Both the position numbers and the translations under genes were made by a program. The notes beneath the pieces are model-generated. The model was not told where the DNA came from. It was given only the letters and a program-made list of their open reading frames with translations, and ran no database searches. From Paucibacter sediminis (GTDB taxonomy: Bacteria; Pseudomonadota; Gammaproteobacteria; Burkholderiales; Burkholderiaceae_C), in NCBI RefSeq assembly GCF_030254645.1, contig NZ_CP116346.1, forward strand, positions 1,406,001 to 1,470,000: a stretch of DNA of 64,000 nucleotides, written 5' to 3'. Below are positions 1 through 9,031 of this stretch, piece after piece. Numbering within the stretch: position 1 is the stretch's first letter; every line of letters starts with the position of its first letter.

Positions 1-249
1 CTGGTGCAGCTGGGCGGCACCGGCCTGGAGACCTTCGAACCCGCCTGGCTGGGTGCCCACCTGCGCCAGCCCACCCTGCTGGTACACGATCGCGACGATC
101 GTGCCGCCCCGCTCAAGCAGGCCCTGGCCCTGCATAAGGCGCTGCCAATCGCACAGCTGCAGCTCACCGATGGCCTAGGGCACCGGCGCATCCTGCAGGA
201 CGCCGCCGTGGCCCGGGCCGTGCTCCGCCACCTGCAGCCCGCCATCTGA
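1..249 (+). CDS. Alpha/beta hydrolase, C-terminal end (partial)
   Basis: The reading frame is open from the first base, so the gene begins before the window. About 82 C-terminal residues are visible. They fit the last third of an alpha/beta hydrolase: a beta strand leading into HDRDD, which would place the catalytic acid, and then DGLGHRRIL, where the His is the likely catalytic base. The serine elbow lies outside the window. The substrate cannot be judged from this fragment. The next 240 bases before the GGDEF gene hold no convincing gene. Confidence 0.75.
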   Translation: MVQLGGTGLETFEPAWLGAHLRQPTLLVHDRDDRAAPLKQALALHKALPIAQLQLTDGLGHRRILQDAAVARAVLRHLQPAI

Positions 250-493
250 CGACAAATTGCACAGATTGCGCCGGCCAAGTGTCGGGCTATGCTGAACTTC
301 CCTAGGCGCCGCGCGCGGCCGCTTCACTACACTGCGCCCGGCATGCAGAGGAGAGCGCGCGGTGGATCTGGGCAAAAAGAGCGTGTTTGCGGTCCCGTCA
401 TGGCGCCCGCAAACATGCTCTATTGCACGGTCCGGGGCTGCGACCAGGGCCGCGGCATTCAAGATGTCGTGCCGGGCGTCGATAGGGCAGAGG

Positions 494-2614
494 ATGAGCA
501 AGGCTTTCTTGGCTGACGCAGGAGCTCGCGCGCCCGGTGCCACACCGGTAGGCGCTGCCTGCCTGCGTCTGGCGCTGAGCCTCGGCCTGGCGCTGGGCCT
601 GCAGGCCTGCCAGCCGCCGGCCGCGCCGGTGGCACCATCGGCCTCCGCACCTAGTGCCGTCGGCCAGCTGCGCGGCAGCAGCGCGAGCTGGGCGGCGCTG
701 GAACAGATCGAGCGGCACGACATCGCCCTGCCCAGGCAGGATGCCGAGGCCCTGCAGAGCCTGCTGGAACAACTGCCGGCCGGCAGCGCCGAACGCCTGG
801 AGGCGCTCAGCCTGCGCGCGACCCTGCTGGCCAACCTGGGCGACCGTACCGGGCTCGACCAGATCCTGCACGAGCTCGAGCAATGGCCCAAGGAGGCGCT
901 GCGCCCGGCCGCGCAACTGGCCGCCAAGCTCGCACGCGCCACCCAGTTTTCCAAGAACGGCGAGCTGGCCGCGGCCAGCCAGGCCCTCGCGGGTCTGGCC
1001 GCCTACCGGCCCGGCCCGGTCGAGGCTGGCCTGCTGTGGCGCGCCCAGCTGCGCCTGTCCAAGGTGATGGGCGACCGCGGCGAGATGGACGAGGCCATCA
1101 ACGGCGGGCTGGCCGCGCTCAAGCTGGCCGAGGGCATGGACTCGCACTGGCGCCGCGCCGTCTCGCTGGCCAATCTGTCTTTCGCCTACTTCCGCGCCCA
1201 GCAACAGGAGCGCGCCACCGCCACCGTCGCCCAAGCGCTTGCCGAGGTCCAGCTGGATCCCGATCCGGCCACGCTGAATGCGGTGCAGACCTCGCGCTTC
1301 ATCGTCTATGCCGACCAGGGCGATGGCCGCGTCGCCCTGGAAGCGCACGCACAGGCGCTCGCCGCGGCACGCCAGATGAAGTCCGACACGCTGGTGTCGC
1401 TGGCGCTCGGCAACTCGGCCGACTACTACCTCAGGCGCGGCAACTATGCCAAGGCCTTGCAGATGGCGCAGGAGAGCCTGGTGCTGGCCCGGCAGACCCA
1501 TGACGTGCCCGCCGAGACGCTGGCGCGCCACAACGCCGGCATCGCCAAGATCGGCCTGCACCGGGTGGAAGAGGGCAAGCGCGAGGTCATGCAGGCGATT
1601 GCGATGGACGAGCAGCGCGAGGCCACCGCCTATGCCGCCGACGGCTGGCTGGAGCTGGGCAGCTATCTGGAGCGCGCCGCAGATCTGGGCGGGGCGATCC
1701 AGGCCTATCACCAGGCGCGCCGGCTTTCCGATCTGGTGCTGCGCGAAGAGAACCGCAAGGCCGTGCTGGAAGCGCAGGCGCGCTACGACGACGAGCAGCG
1801 CGCCAAGGAGATCGCCCTGCTCAACCATGACAACAGCCTCAAGGAAGAGCAGATCACGGCGCGCGACCTGCAGCTCAAGCTGTGGGGCGCACTGGGCGGC
1901 TGCGTGCTGGTCTCGGCGGCGCTGCTAAGCCTGGCCTACCGCCGCGTGCGCAAGACCAATCTGGCCCTCAAGAACACCAACGAATCGCTGCGCATCCAGA
2001 GCGAGCGCGACCCGCTCACCGGGCTGGCGAACCGGCGCCATTTCCAGGCCGCCATCAAGCGCCTGGCCGACCAGGGCCGGCTCTCGGGCACGGTGTTCCT
2101 GATCGACATCGACCACTTCAAGCGCGTCAACGACGTGCATGGCCACGCGGCCGGCGACTCGGTGCTGATCGAGGTGGCACAGCGCCTGCGCCACACGCTG
2201 CGCGAGCAGGACCTGGTGGTGCGCTGGGGCGGCGAGGAATTCCTCATCGTGGTGGCCTCGCGCGCCGCCGACGATGCCCGCCTGCTGGCCCAGCGCCTGC
2301 TGGATCAGATCGGCCAGCAGGCCGTGCAACATGGCGGTCAGGCCATCGGCGTGACGGCCTCGATCGGCTTCGCCAGCTTCCCGCTCGCGCCGCACAACCT
2401 GGCGGTCAACTGGGAGCGTGCCATCGACCTGGTGGACACCGTCATGTACATGGCCAAGGCGCATGGCCGCAACCGGGCCTATGGCATCGAGAGCATGGAA
2501 GCCGACGACGAAGACAGCCTGCAGGATCTCGCCGGCCGCATGGAGGCGGCCTGGCACGAGGGCCGGGTGCAGCTCTGCAGCCTGCAGGGGCCGCAGGCCG
2601 AGGAGGCCGCATGA
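494..2614 (+). CDS. TPR-containing diguanylate cyclase (GGDEF), putative lipoprotein
   Basis: Makes cyclic-di-GMP from two GTP. I chose the ATG at 494 because the frame can be opened earlier (362) but only this start puts a lipoprotein-like signal near the N-terminus, with LQAC at about residues 36-39. The product is about 706 residues. A long alpha-helical TPR-like region comes first, then a coiled segment, a membrane segment near residues 462-485 and a GGDEF domain. The active-site motif is GGEEF (about 579-583). An inhibitory I-site RxxD (REQD) sits five residues before it, so product inhibition is expected. Topology: periplasmic TPR sensor, cytoplasmic cyclase. The last codons overlap the next gene by four bases (ATGA), so the two are probably translationally coupled. 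Confidence 0.9.
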   Translation: MSKAFLADAGARAPGATPVGAACLRLALSLGLALGLQACQPPAAPVAPSASAPSAVGQLRGSSASWAALEQIERHDIALPRQDAEALQSLLEQLPAGSAERLEALSLRATLLANLGDRTGLDQILHELEQWPKEALRPAAQLAAKLARATQFSKNGELAAASQALAGLAAYRPGPVEAGLLWRAQLRLSKVMGDRGEMDEAINGGLAALKLAEGMDSHWRRAVSLANLSFAYFRAQQQERATATVAQALAEVQLDPDPATLNAVQTSRFIVYADQGDGRVALEAHAQALAAARQMKSDTLVSLALGNSADYYLRRGNYAKALQMAQESLVLARQTHDVPAETLARHNAGIAKIGLHRVEEGKREVMQAIAMDEQREATAYAADGWLELGSYLERAADLGGAIQAYHQARRLSDLVLREENRKAVLEAQARYDDEQRAKEIALLNHDNSLKEEQITARDLQLKLWGALGGCVLVSAALLSLAYRRVRKTNLALKNTNESLRIQSERDPLTGLANRRHFQAAIKRLADQGRLSGTVFLIDIDHFKRVNDVHGHAAGDSVLIEVAQRLRHTLREQDLVVRWGGEEFLIVVASRAADDARLLAQRLLDQIGQQAVQHGGQAIGVTASIGFASFPLAPHNLAVNWERAIDLVDTVMYMAKAHGRNRAYGIESMEADDEDSLQDLAGRMEAAWHEGRVQLCSLQGPQAEEAA

Positions 2615-4656
2615 GGGGCGGCTTCACCGGGGCCGCCCTGCTGGCCTTGCTGGCCTGCTGCGGCCCGGCGCGGGCCCAGGCCTTCGACGCCGAACTCGAC
2701 GCCCGACTGGCGCCGGTGGCGCGCCTGGCCTTCAACCATCCGGAGGCCGGCCTGCAGGTGCTGGAGCGCCTGCAGAAGGAGAAGCATGGCGGCGGCGCCG
2801 AGTCCGACCATTGGCAGTTTGAACTGGCGCGCGCGCGCCTGCTGCTGGCCGCGGGCGAGGTACGCCAGGCCCAGGAGCTGGCCGAGAAACTGGCGCGCCG
2901 CGCCGAAGACCATGCCAAGCTGCTGCGCGCCGAGATCGCCGAGCGCGGTGCCCAGGGCGACCTGGCCGCCGAGCTGGCGCAGCAAAGCCTGCAGGGCCTG
3001 GAGCGCGGCTGCTCGCGCAGCCAGCCGGCCGAGAGCGTGGCCAGGGGCGGCTGCGATTTCCGCGCCACCTGGGCGGCGCTGCGCATCCTGCAGCGCCACC
3101 AGATCAATCGCGGCGAGCTGGCCTTCGCCAACAACAGCAACAGCTTCGCGCTGGCGCTGGCCCAGGCCGGGCACGACAACCTGCTGAGCGTGATCAGCCT
3201 GGGCGACCTGGCCCTGGTCGAGCAGCTGCAGGACCAGGCCGACGGCGTGCGCCGCCACATCACGCTGGCGCTGCAGACCGCGCAGGGCGACGCCCAGGCC
3301 ATGGGGCGGGTGAAGGTCTACGAGGCCGCGCTGGCGGCGCGCCGGCGCGAGCCCGCCGTGCAACTCAAGCTGCTGGAAGAGGCCTTGCGCTATGCCACCG
3401 AGGCCGATGCCACGCGCGACGTGGCGCAGGTGCAGGGCAATCTGGTCGACTCCTATATGCACCAGGGCGAGCCCGCCAAGGCGGTGGCGATGGCCAGGCT
3501 GGCGCTGCCGGTGATCACGCGCTTCCGCGATTTGCGCTTGGAACGCACGCTGCGCCACAACCTCTCGGTGGCGCTGGTGCTGCTCAAGCAGTTCGATGCC
3601 GCCCGCCAGGAGATCGCGCGCGTGGACGTGCTGCGCCAGAGCCAGACCGACGGCGCCCAGCGCGTCACCGAGCTGCGTGAGCTGGGTCAGGCCTACGCCG
3701 ACGCCGGCCAGGCCAAGGAGGCCATCCGCCTCTACCACGAGGAGCGCCAGCTCAGCGCCGAGGTGGCGGCGCGCAACCGCGAGGCCTCGCTGCAGCAGCT
3801 GCGCCTGAAGTACGACAGCGAGGGCAAGCAGCGCGACCTGCAGCTGCTGGCGCGCGAGAACGCCATCAAGGAGCAGCAGCTCGTCAACCGCAACCGCGCC
3901 AGCCAGGTGGGCGTGGCGCTGGCGGTGCTGCTGGGCCTGTCGATGCTGCTGGTGGGCTGGATGCTGCTGCGCGTGCGCGATGCCAACCGCAAGCTCAAGG
4001 CCAAGCAGGCCCTGCTGCGCGCCCAGAGCGAGCGCGACCCGCTCACCGAGCTGGCGAACCGGCGCCACTTCCTGGGCGTGATGGCCCAGCAGGAGGCCGA
4101 CCGCTTCGAGGGCGCCCTGCTGATGGTCGACATCGACCACTTCAAGCATGTCAACGACCAGCATGGCCATGCCGCGGGCGACATCGTGATCTGCGAGGTG
4201 GCGCGGCGCATCACCCAGGCGGTGCGCAACGAGGATCTGGTGGTGCGCTGGGGCGGCGAGGAATTCCTGGTGTTCGCGCCCGGCGTGCCGCAGAGCCAGC
4301 TGCCGCAGCTGGCCGAGCGCATCCTGTTCGGCGTGGGCAGCACGCCGGTGCAGGTCGAGAGCGGCCCGCTGCAGGTGAGCGTCTCGATCGGCTATGCGCA
4401 TTTCCCGCTGCCGCCCTCCAAGCTCAAGCTGCACTGGGAGCAGGCGGTGAACTGGGCCGACATGGCGCTCTACACCGCCAAGGCCCAGGGCCGCAACCGC
4501 GCGGTCGGCATCGTCACCGTGCTGGCGCAGGACAGCGACGCGCTGCTGCAGATCGAGGCCGACTTCGACGCCGCCTGCTCGTCCGAGCGCGTCAGCCTGC
4601 AGCAGGTGGCGGGGCCGCCGCGCTGGCAGCACTCGAGCCAGTTCTTCGGCCAATAG
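2611..4656 (+). CDS. TPR-containing diguanylate cyclase (GGDEF), paralogue of the preceding gene
   Basis: About 681 residues starting at the ATG of the ATGA overlap with the upstream cyclase. A Sec signal peptide (cleavage near ARAQA) is followed by a helical TPR-like region, a membrane segment near residues 433-453 and a GGDEF domain with GGEEF at about 548-552. The I-site RNED is five residues upstream. The architecture and the wording of the cyclase domain (RDPLTxLANRRHF, IDHFKxVND, VVRWGGEEFL) match the previous gene closely, which indicates a tandem duplication. The sensor halves have diverged more, so the two probably respond to different periplasmic cues while feeding the same messenger pool. 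Confidence 0.9.
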   Translation: MRGGFTGAALLALLACCGPARAQAFDAELDARLAPVARLAFNHPEAGLQVLERLQKEKHGGGAESDHWQFELARARLLLAAGEVRQAQELAEKLARRAEDHAKLLRAEIAERGAQGDLAAELAQQSLQGLERGCSRSQPAESVARGGCDFRATWAALRILQRHQINRGELAFANNSNSFALALAQAGHDNLLSVISLGDLALVEQLQDQADGVRRHITLALQTAQGDAQAMGRVKVYEAALAARRREPAVQLKLLEEALRYATEADATRDVAQVQGNLVDSYMHQGEPAKAVAMARLALPVITRFRDLRLERTLRHNLSVALVLLKQFDAARQEIARVDVLRQSQTDGAQRVTELRELGQAYADAGQAKEAIRLYHEERQLSAEVAARNREASLQQLRLKYDSEGKQRDLQLLARENAIKEQQLVNRNRASQVGVALAVLLGLSMLLVGWMLLRVRDANRKLKAKQALLRAQSERDPLTELANRRHFLGVMAQQEADRFEGALLMVDIDHFKHVNDQHGHAAGDIVICEVARRITQAVRNEDLVVRWGGEEFLVFAPGVPQSQLPQLAERILFGVGSTPVQVESGPLQVSVSIGYAHFPLPPSKLKLHWEQAVNWADMALYTAKAQGRNRAVGIVTVLAQDSDALLQIEADFDAACSSERVSLQQVAGPPRWQHSSQFFGQ

Positions 4657-4704
4657 TGGAAGCCCCAGGGCGGGGCGCTCGGGCTTGCGCCCATACTGGT
4701 GCGC

Positions 4705-5697
4705 ATGAGCACCATCAAGCGCCGTGAACTGCTGGGCTTGGCCGCCCTGAGCATCAGCCCCTGGTCGCTGGCACAGGCGCCCTGGCCGAGCCGGCCACTG
4801 CGCATCGTCGTGCCCTTCGCCCCCGGCGGCACCACCGACCTGCTGGCACGTGCCATCGCTCCCGAGCTGCAGAAGGCCCTGGGCCAGCCCGTGGTGGTGG
4901 AGAACAAGCCCGGCGCGGGCGGCAACCTGGGCGCCGCCGAGGTCGCCAAGTCTACCGACGGCCATACCCTGCTGATGGGCACGGTGGGCACGCATGCGAT
5001 CAACCAGGCGCTCTACCCCAAGCTGCCCTACGACCCGGTGAAGGATTTCTCGCCCGTCACCCTGGTGGCGGCGGTGCCCAATGTGCTTGTGCTGAATCCG
5101 GCCCGGGCCCAGCATTACGGCATCAGTTCGGTGGCCGATCTGGTGCGGGTGGCGCGCGCCAACCCCGGCAAGCTGAACATGGCGTCCAGCGGCAACGGCA
5201 CCTCCATCCACCTGGCCGGCGAACTGTTCAAGAGCATGACCGGCAGCTTCATGCTGCACTTCCCCTACCGCGGCTCCGGCCCGGCGCTGATGGATCTGAT
5301 GGCCGGCAACACCGACCTGATGTTCGACAACCTGCCCTCGGCGCTGCCGCAGATCAGGGCCGGCAAGCTCAAGGCCCTGGCCGTCACCAGCGCGCAGCGC
5401 AGCGAGGCGGTGCCCGAGCTGCCCACCGTCGAGGAGGCCGGCGGCGCGGCGCTGAAGGGCTACGAGGCCAGCTCCTGGTTCGGCCTGCTCGCGCCGGCCA
5501 GCATGCCCGCCGAACAGGTGGCGCGGCTGCAGCGCGAGGTCTCCAGGTCGCTCGCCAACCCGGCCATCAAGGAACGCATGGCCTCGCAGGGCGCGATCGC
5601 CAGCGGCAACACGAGCGCCGAGTTCGCCGCCCTGATCGCCAGCGAGACCGCCAAATGGGCCAAGGTGGTGAAGGCCTCGGGCGCCAAGGTCGATTGA
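4705..5697 (+). CDS. Bug/TctC-family tripartite tricarboxylate transporter substrate-binding protein
   Basis: About 330 residues; a GTG two codons earlier is an alternative start. The N-terminus has a Tat-like start ([10 protein letters not shown]) leading into a signal peptide ending near LAQA. The family signatures are clear: [16 protein letters not shown] at the mature N-terminus, then [16 protein letters not shown]-type and [16 protein letters not shown] segments that line the ligand pocket. Bug proteins bind carboxylates or amino acids in the periplasm for TctAB transporters, but no TctA or TctB lies nearby, as is usual for the many orphan Bug genes in Burkholderiales. The ligand is unknown. 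Confidence 0.92.
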   Translation: MSTIKRRELLGLAALSISPWSLAQAPWPSRPLRIVVPFAPGGTTDLLARAIAPELQKALGQPVVVENKPGAGGNLGAAEVAKSTDGHTLLMGTVGTHAINQALYPKLPYDPVKDFSPVTLVAAVPNVLVLNPARAQHYGISSVADLVRVARANPGKLNMASSGNGTSIHLAGELFKSMTGSFMLHFPYRGSGPALMDLMAGNTDLMFDNLPSALPQIRAGKLKALAVTSAQRSEAVPELPTVEEAGGAALKGYEASSWFGLLAPASMPAEQVARLQREVSRSLANPAIKERMASQGAIASGNTSAEFAALIASETAKWAKVVKASGAKVD

Positions 5698-5759
5698 TAT
5701 TCGACAAGCGGCGCCGGGAACCGCCTTCCTACACTGGAGCGGCAACAGGGGATCCCGCC

Positions 5760-6620
5760 ATGGCCGACGCACATATCCGCAGCTTCTACGACGCCGCCAC
5801 CGCCACCGTCACCCATGTGGTGAACTGCCCGGTCACCAGGCGCGCCGCCATCATCGACAGCGTGCTGGACTACGACCCCAAGGCGGGCCGCGTCTCGCAT
5901 CTGAGCGCCGACCTGATCGCCGCCTGGGTGCGCGAGGAGGGGCTGACGGTGGATTGGCTGCTGGAGACCCATTGCCATGCCGACCACCTCTCGGCCGCGC
6001 CCTATCTGCAGCAGCGCCTGGGCGGGCGCATCGGCATCGGCGCCCATATCACCGCGGTGCAGCAGGTCTTTCGCAAGCTCTTCAACGACCCCGCCATCCC
6101 CACCGATGGCCAGCCCTTCGACCATCTGTTCGCCGACGGCGAGCGCTTCCAGCTCGGCGAGCTGAGCTTCGAGGTGCTGCACACCCCCGGCCACACGCCG
6201 GCCTGCGTGAGCTACAAGGTGGGCGACGAGGTCTTCATCGGCGACACCCTCTTCATGCCCGACTACGGCAGCGCGCGCTGCGATTTCCCGGGCGGCGATG
6301 CGGCCACGCTGTACCGCTCGGTGCAGCGCCTGCTGGCCCTGCCGGGCCACACGCGCCTGCATCTGTGCCACGACTACCCGCCCGCCAGCCGGCCGGCGAT
6401 GTGGGTCAGCACCGTGGATGACCAGCTGGCCCACAACGTGCACCTGCACCGCGGCGTCGGCGAGGACGATTTCGTGGCGATGCGCAAGTCGCGCGACCGC
6501 AGCCTGCAGATGCCGCAGCTGCTGCTGCCGGCGGTGCAGGTGAATGTGCGAGGTGGGTGCCTGCCCGAACCGGAAGACAATGGGAGACGCTATTTGAAGA
6601 TCCCCCTGAATGCACTTTGA
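5760..6620 (+). CDS. MBL-fold metallo-hydrolase, persulfide-dioxygenase/Blh-like
   Basis: About 286 residues from the ATG at 5760. The metal-binding motif THCHADH (near residue 65), HTPGHTP, and a final LCHDYPP are those of the glyoxalase-II/ETHE1/Blh branch of the metallo-beta-lactamase superfamily. GDTLFMPDYG and CDFPGGDA are typical of Blh-type proteins, which act on sulfane sulfur (glutathione persulfide) in the cytoplasm. No rhodanese domain is fused here. The stop codon lies inside the next gene (11-base overlap), a SulP anion transporter, so the pair is probably co-translated. Together they suggest persulfide oxidation followed by movement of the sulfur oxyanion, although that role is inferred from context. 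Confidence 0.85.
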   Translation: MADAHIRSFYDAATATVTHVVNCPVTRRAAIIDSVLDYDPKAGRVSHLSADLIAAWVREEGLTVDWLLETHCHADHLSAAPYLQQRLGGRIGIGAHITAVQQVFRKLFNDPAIPTDGQPFDHLFADGERFQLGELSFEVLHTPGHTPACVSYKVGDEVFIGDTLFMPDYGSARCDFPGGDAATLYRSVQRLLALPGHTRLHLCHDYPPASRPAMWVSTVDDQLAHNVHLHRGVGEDDFVAMRKSRDRSLQMPQLLLPAVQVNVRGGCLPEPEDNGRRYLKIPLNAL

Positions 6621-8280
6621 CCTGTCCGGCTGGCGCGACTACCGACAACGCCTTCTGCAAGACGATCTGCTCGCCGCGTTGGTGGTGAGCGTGCTGCTGA
6701 TTCCGCAAAGCCTGGCCTATGCCATGCTGGCCGGCCTGCCCGCCCAGGTGGGCCTGTATGCCAGCCTGCTGCCGCTGCTGTTCTATGCCGCGCTGGGTTC
6801 CAGCCCCTTTCTGGCGGTGGGCCCGGTGGCGGTGCTGGCGCTGATGATTGCGCAGACCCTGGGCCTGGCCCCCGCGGGCGTGAGCCCCGGGGAGGCGGCC
6901 CTGGTGCTGGCGGCCGAGATCGGCCTGATCCTGGCCCTGGCAGCGGCGCTGCGTCTGGACGCCCTGGCCGCGCTGCTGAGCGTGCCGGTGCTGCACGGCT
7001 TCGAGACCGGCGCCACCCTCACGATTGCCGCCAGCCAGCTGCCGGTGCTGTTGGGCAGCCCGGCCCAGGGCTTCGACCTGCCGACCATTCTGCAAAGCGC
7101 CGCCGCCAGCGGCTGGACGCTCAAACCCGTGACCGCCGCCTTCGGCCTGGGCGCGCTGGCCCTGCTGGTGCTGGCCCGGCAAGGCCTGACCCCGGTGCTG
7201 GCGCGGCTGGCGCCGCTGCTGCTGCTGTTATGCATGATGGCGCTCGCCTGGCGCAGCGATGCGCTCGGCCATGGCGTCAGCCTGGTGGGCCAGCTGCCGC
7301 CCCTGCACCTGCCGTTCACGCTGCCGCGGCTGCAGGCCGAGCTCTGGTGGGCGCTGCTGCCGGGCGCAGCGGTGATCGCGCTGGTGGGCTATGTCAGCAG
7401 CCTGGTGGTGGCGGAGTCGCTGGCGCGGCGCCATGCCCAGCGCGTCACGCCGCGGCGCGAGCTGATGGGCCTGGCGGCCGCCAATCTGGCCGCCGCCCTG
7501 AGCGGCGGCATGCCGGTGGCGGCGAGCTTCTCGCGCAGCGTGCTGATGAGCGATGCCGGCGCGCGCACCCGCGTGGCCGGCGTGCTGGTGGCCTTCTTCA
7601 TGGCCATGGCCATGCTGCTGCTGGCGCCCGCGCTGGCCTGGCTGCCCAAGTCGGTGCTGGCGGCCACCATCATGGTGGCGGTGCTCTCGGGGCTCAAGCT
7701 GGGCCCCTATGCGCAGGCCTGGCGCTATGCCCGACCCGAGTGCCTGCTGATGCTGGGCGTCACCCTGCTGGTGCTGTGCTGGGGCGTGACCGGTGCGCTG
7801 GGCCTGGGCGTGCTGGGCTCCATCGCCCTGCTGCTGCAGCGCACCGCGCGCCCCCATGTGGCCTTGATCGGCCGCGTGCCGGGCACTGAGCATTACCGCA
7901 ACGTGGGCCGCTACCAGGTCGAATGCCAGCCCGGCGTGCTGGGCCTGCGCATCGACGAAAGCCTGCTGTTCACCAATGTGCGCAACCTCAGCGACGTGGT
8001 GCAGGGCCATCTGGACCACCACCCCGAGGCCAGGCGGGTGGTGCTGCTGATGTCGCCGGTGAACGGCATCGATTTCAGCGGCCTGGAGGCGCTGCGCGAG
8101 CTGCACGACACGCTCGCGCGCCAGGGCGTTCGCCTGGATCTCAGCGAGGTCAAGGGCCCGGTGCTGGACCGCCTGAAGGCGAGCGACTGGCAGCGCTGGT
8201 TCAAGGGCCGGCTCTATCTCAGCCACCACCATGGCATGGTGGATGGCCTGCAGCAGGCGCCCGACTGGGTCAGCCCCTGA
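6610..8280 (+). CDS. SulP-family anion permease with STAS domain
   Basis: About 556 residues. It begins with DDLLAALVVSVLLIPQSLAYAMLAGLP, the hallmark first transmembrane region of SLC26/SulP transporters, here split over the first 45 residues. Ten or more hydrophobic helices follow, and a cytoplasmic STAS domain occupies roughly residues 440-550 (SPVNGIDFSGLEAL). SulP proteins move sulfate, bicarbonate or other anions. The overlap with the upstream persulfide-dioxygenase-like gene favours a sulfur oxyanion. No carbonic anhydrase is linked, which makes a bicarbonate role less likely. Confidence 0.9.
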   Translation: MHFDLSGWRDYRQRLLQDDLLAALVVSVLLIPQSLAYAMLAGLPAQVGLYASLLPLLFYAALGSSPFLAVGPVAVLALMIAQTLGLAPAGVSPGEAALVLAAEIGLILALAAALRLDALAALLSVPVLHGFETGATLTIAASQLPVLLGSPAQGFDLPTILQSAAASGWTLKPVTAAFGLGALALLVLARQGLTPVLARLAPLLLLLCMMALAWRSDALGHGVSLVGQLPPLHLPFTLPRLQAELWWALLPGAAVIALVGYVSSLVVAESLARRHAQRVTPRRELMGLAAANLAAALSGGMPVAASFSRSVLMSDAGARTRVAGVLVAFFMAMAMLLLAPALAWLPKSVLAATIMVAVLSGLKLGPYAQAWRYARPECLLMLGVTLLVLCWGVTGALGLGVLGSIALLLQRTARPHVALIGRVPGTEHYRNVGRYQVECQPGVLGLRIDESLLFTNVRNLSDVVQGHLDHHPEARRVVLLMSPVNGIDFSGLEALRELHDTLARQGVRLDLSEVKGPVLDRLKASDWQRWFKGRLYLSHHHGMVDGLQQAPDWVSP

Positions 8281-8292
8281 GCCCTGCCGGTT

Positions 8293-8928
8293 TCAGCGCT
8301 CGGCCAGCGCCAGCTTCAGGCCGAAGCCGACGAACATCGCGCCGATGGCGCGGTTCAGCCAGGCCGTCCAGCGGCCGGGCAGGCGCACGCGCCGGCTCGC
8401 CATGGCGGTGCTCCAGGCCAGGAAGTGGCACCACAGCATGCCGTTGAAATCGAAGATCGCACCCAGCACGATGAAGGCCAGCGCCTTGTGCTCGGCGTCC
8501 GGGGCGATGAACTGCGGCACGAAGGCGAGGAAGAACAGCGCCACCTTGGGGTTCAGCAGATTGGTCCAGAAGCCCTGGGCAAAGATCTTGCGATAAGGCA
8601 GGGCCGGCGGCGGCGGCGCCTCGGCGGCCGCCGCCGGCTTGCCGCGCGCCAGCAGCATGCCGGCCCCCACATAGAGCAGGTAGGCCGCGCCCAGCAGCTT
8701 GATGAGGCCGAAAGCGGTGGCCGAGGTGGCGAGCAGGGCCGAGAGCCCCAGCGCCGCCGCCAGGATGTGCACGATGGTGCCCGCGCCGATGCCCAGCGCC
8801 GCCGCCGAGCCGGCGCGCCAGCCCTGGGTGGCGCTGCGCGCCATGATGAGGACGGAGTCCGGGCCCGGCGCGATGTTCAGCAGCAGGCCGGAGACGATGA
8901 ACAAGCCCAGATCGTGGATGCCCAGCAT
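8293..8928 (-). CDS. LysE/RhtB-family amino acid exporter
   Basis: About 211 residues from the ATG at 8928, which has a purine-rich AGAAGGAAA ribosome site about 10 bases upstream; an ATG seven codons earlier is less likely. Six hydrophobic segments and the family signature NIAPGPDSVLIMARS at residues 18-32 identify the LysE/RhtB superfamily. A second marker is GFWTNLLNPKVALFFLAF in the middle of the protein. These inner-membrane proteins export amino acids such as homoserine, threonine or lysine. The substrate cannot be assigned and no linked regulator is present. Confidence 0.9.
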   Translation of the reverse strand: MLGIHDLGLFIVSGLLLNIAPGPDSVLIMARSATQGWRAGSAAALGIGAGTIVHILAAALGLSALLATSATAFGLIKLLGAAYLLYVGAGMLLARGKPAAAAEAPPPPALPYRKIFAQGFWTNLLNPKVALFFLAFVPQFIAPDAEHKALAFIVLGAIFDFNGMLWCHFLAWSTAMASRRVRLPGRWTAWLNRAIGAMFVGFGLKLALAER

Positions 8929-8970
8929 GGGTGGTGTTTCCTTCTCCAAAGGCAGGCAGTCTACGGTAAC

Positions 8971-8992
8971 CTAGGGGCCTGTTGACGCTACG
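8971..8992 (+). repeat. Degenerate single end of the 266-bp element family
   Basis: The bases GGGCCTGTTGACGCTACG at 8975-8992 match the terminal repeat of the element at 55460 in 16 of 18 positions and are preceded by TAG plus one extra G. No matching second end is found nearby. It lies in the short gap between the divergent exporter and sensor-kinase genes. It is either a relic of an old copy or a chance resemblance. Confidence 0.4.
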
Positions 8993-9031
8993 CCAGGGAG
9001 CCTGCCAGCGGCGAGCCGCGGCACCACGTAC

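Noticed and set aside
362-493. N-terminal extension of the first diguanylate cyclase
   Set aside because: Adds 44 residues in front of a lipoprotein signal; ATG 494 fits the signal better.
2479-5772. Very long open frame on the minus strand across both diguanylate cyclase genes
   Set aside because: It opposes three well-supported genes and its translation is low-complexity (Ala, Gly, Arg, Leu, His), as expected for the reverse frame of GC-rich coding DNA.
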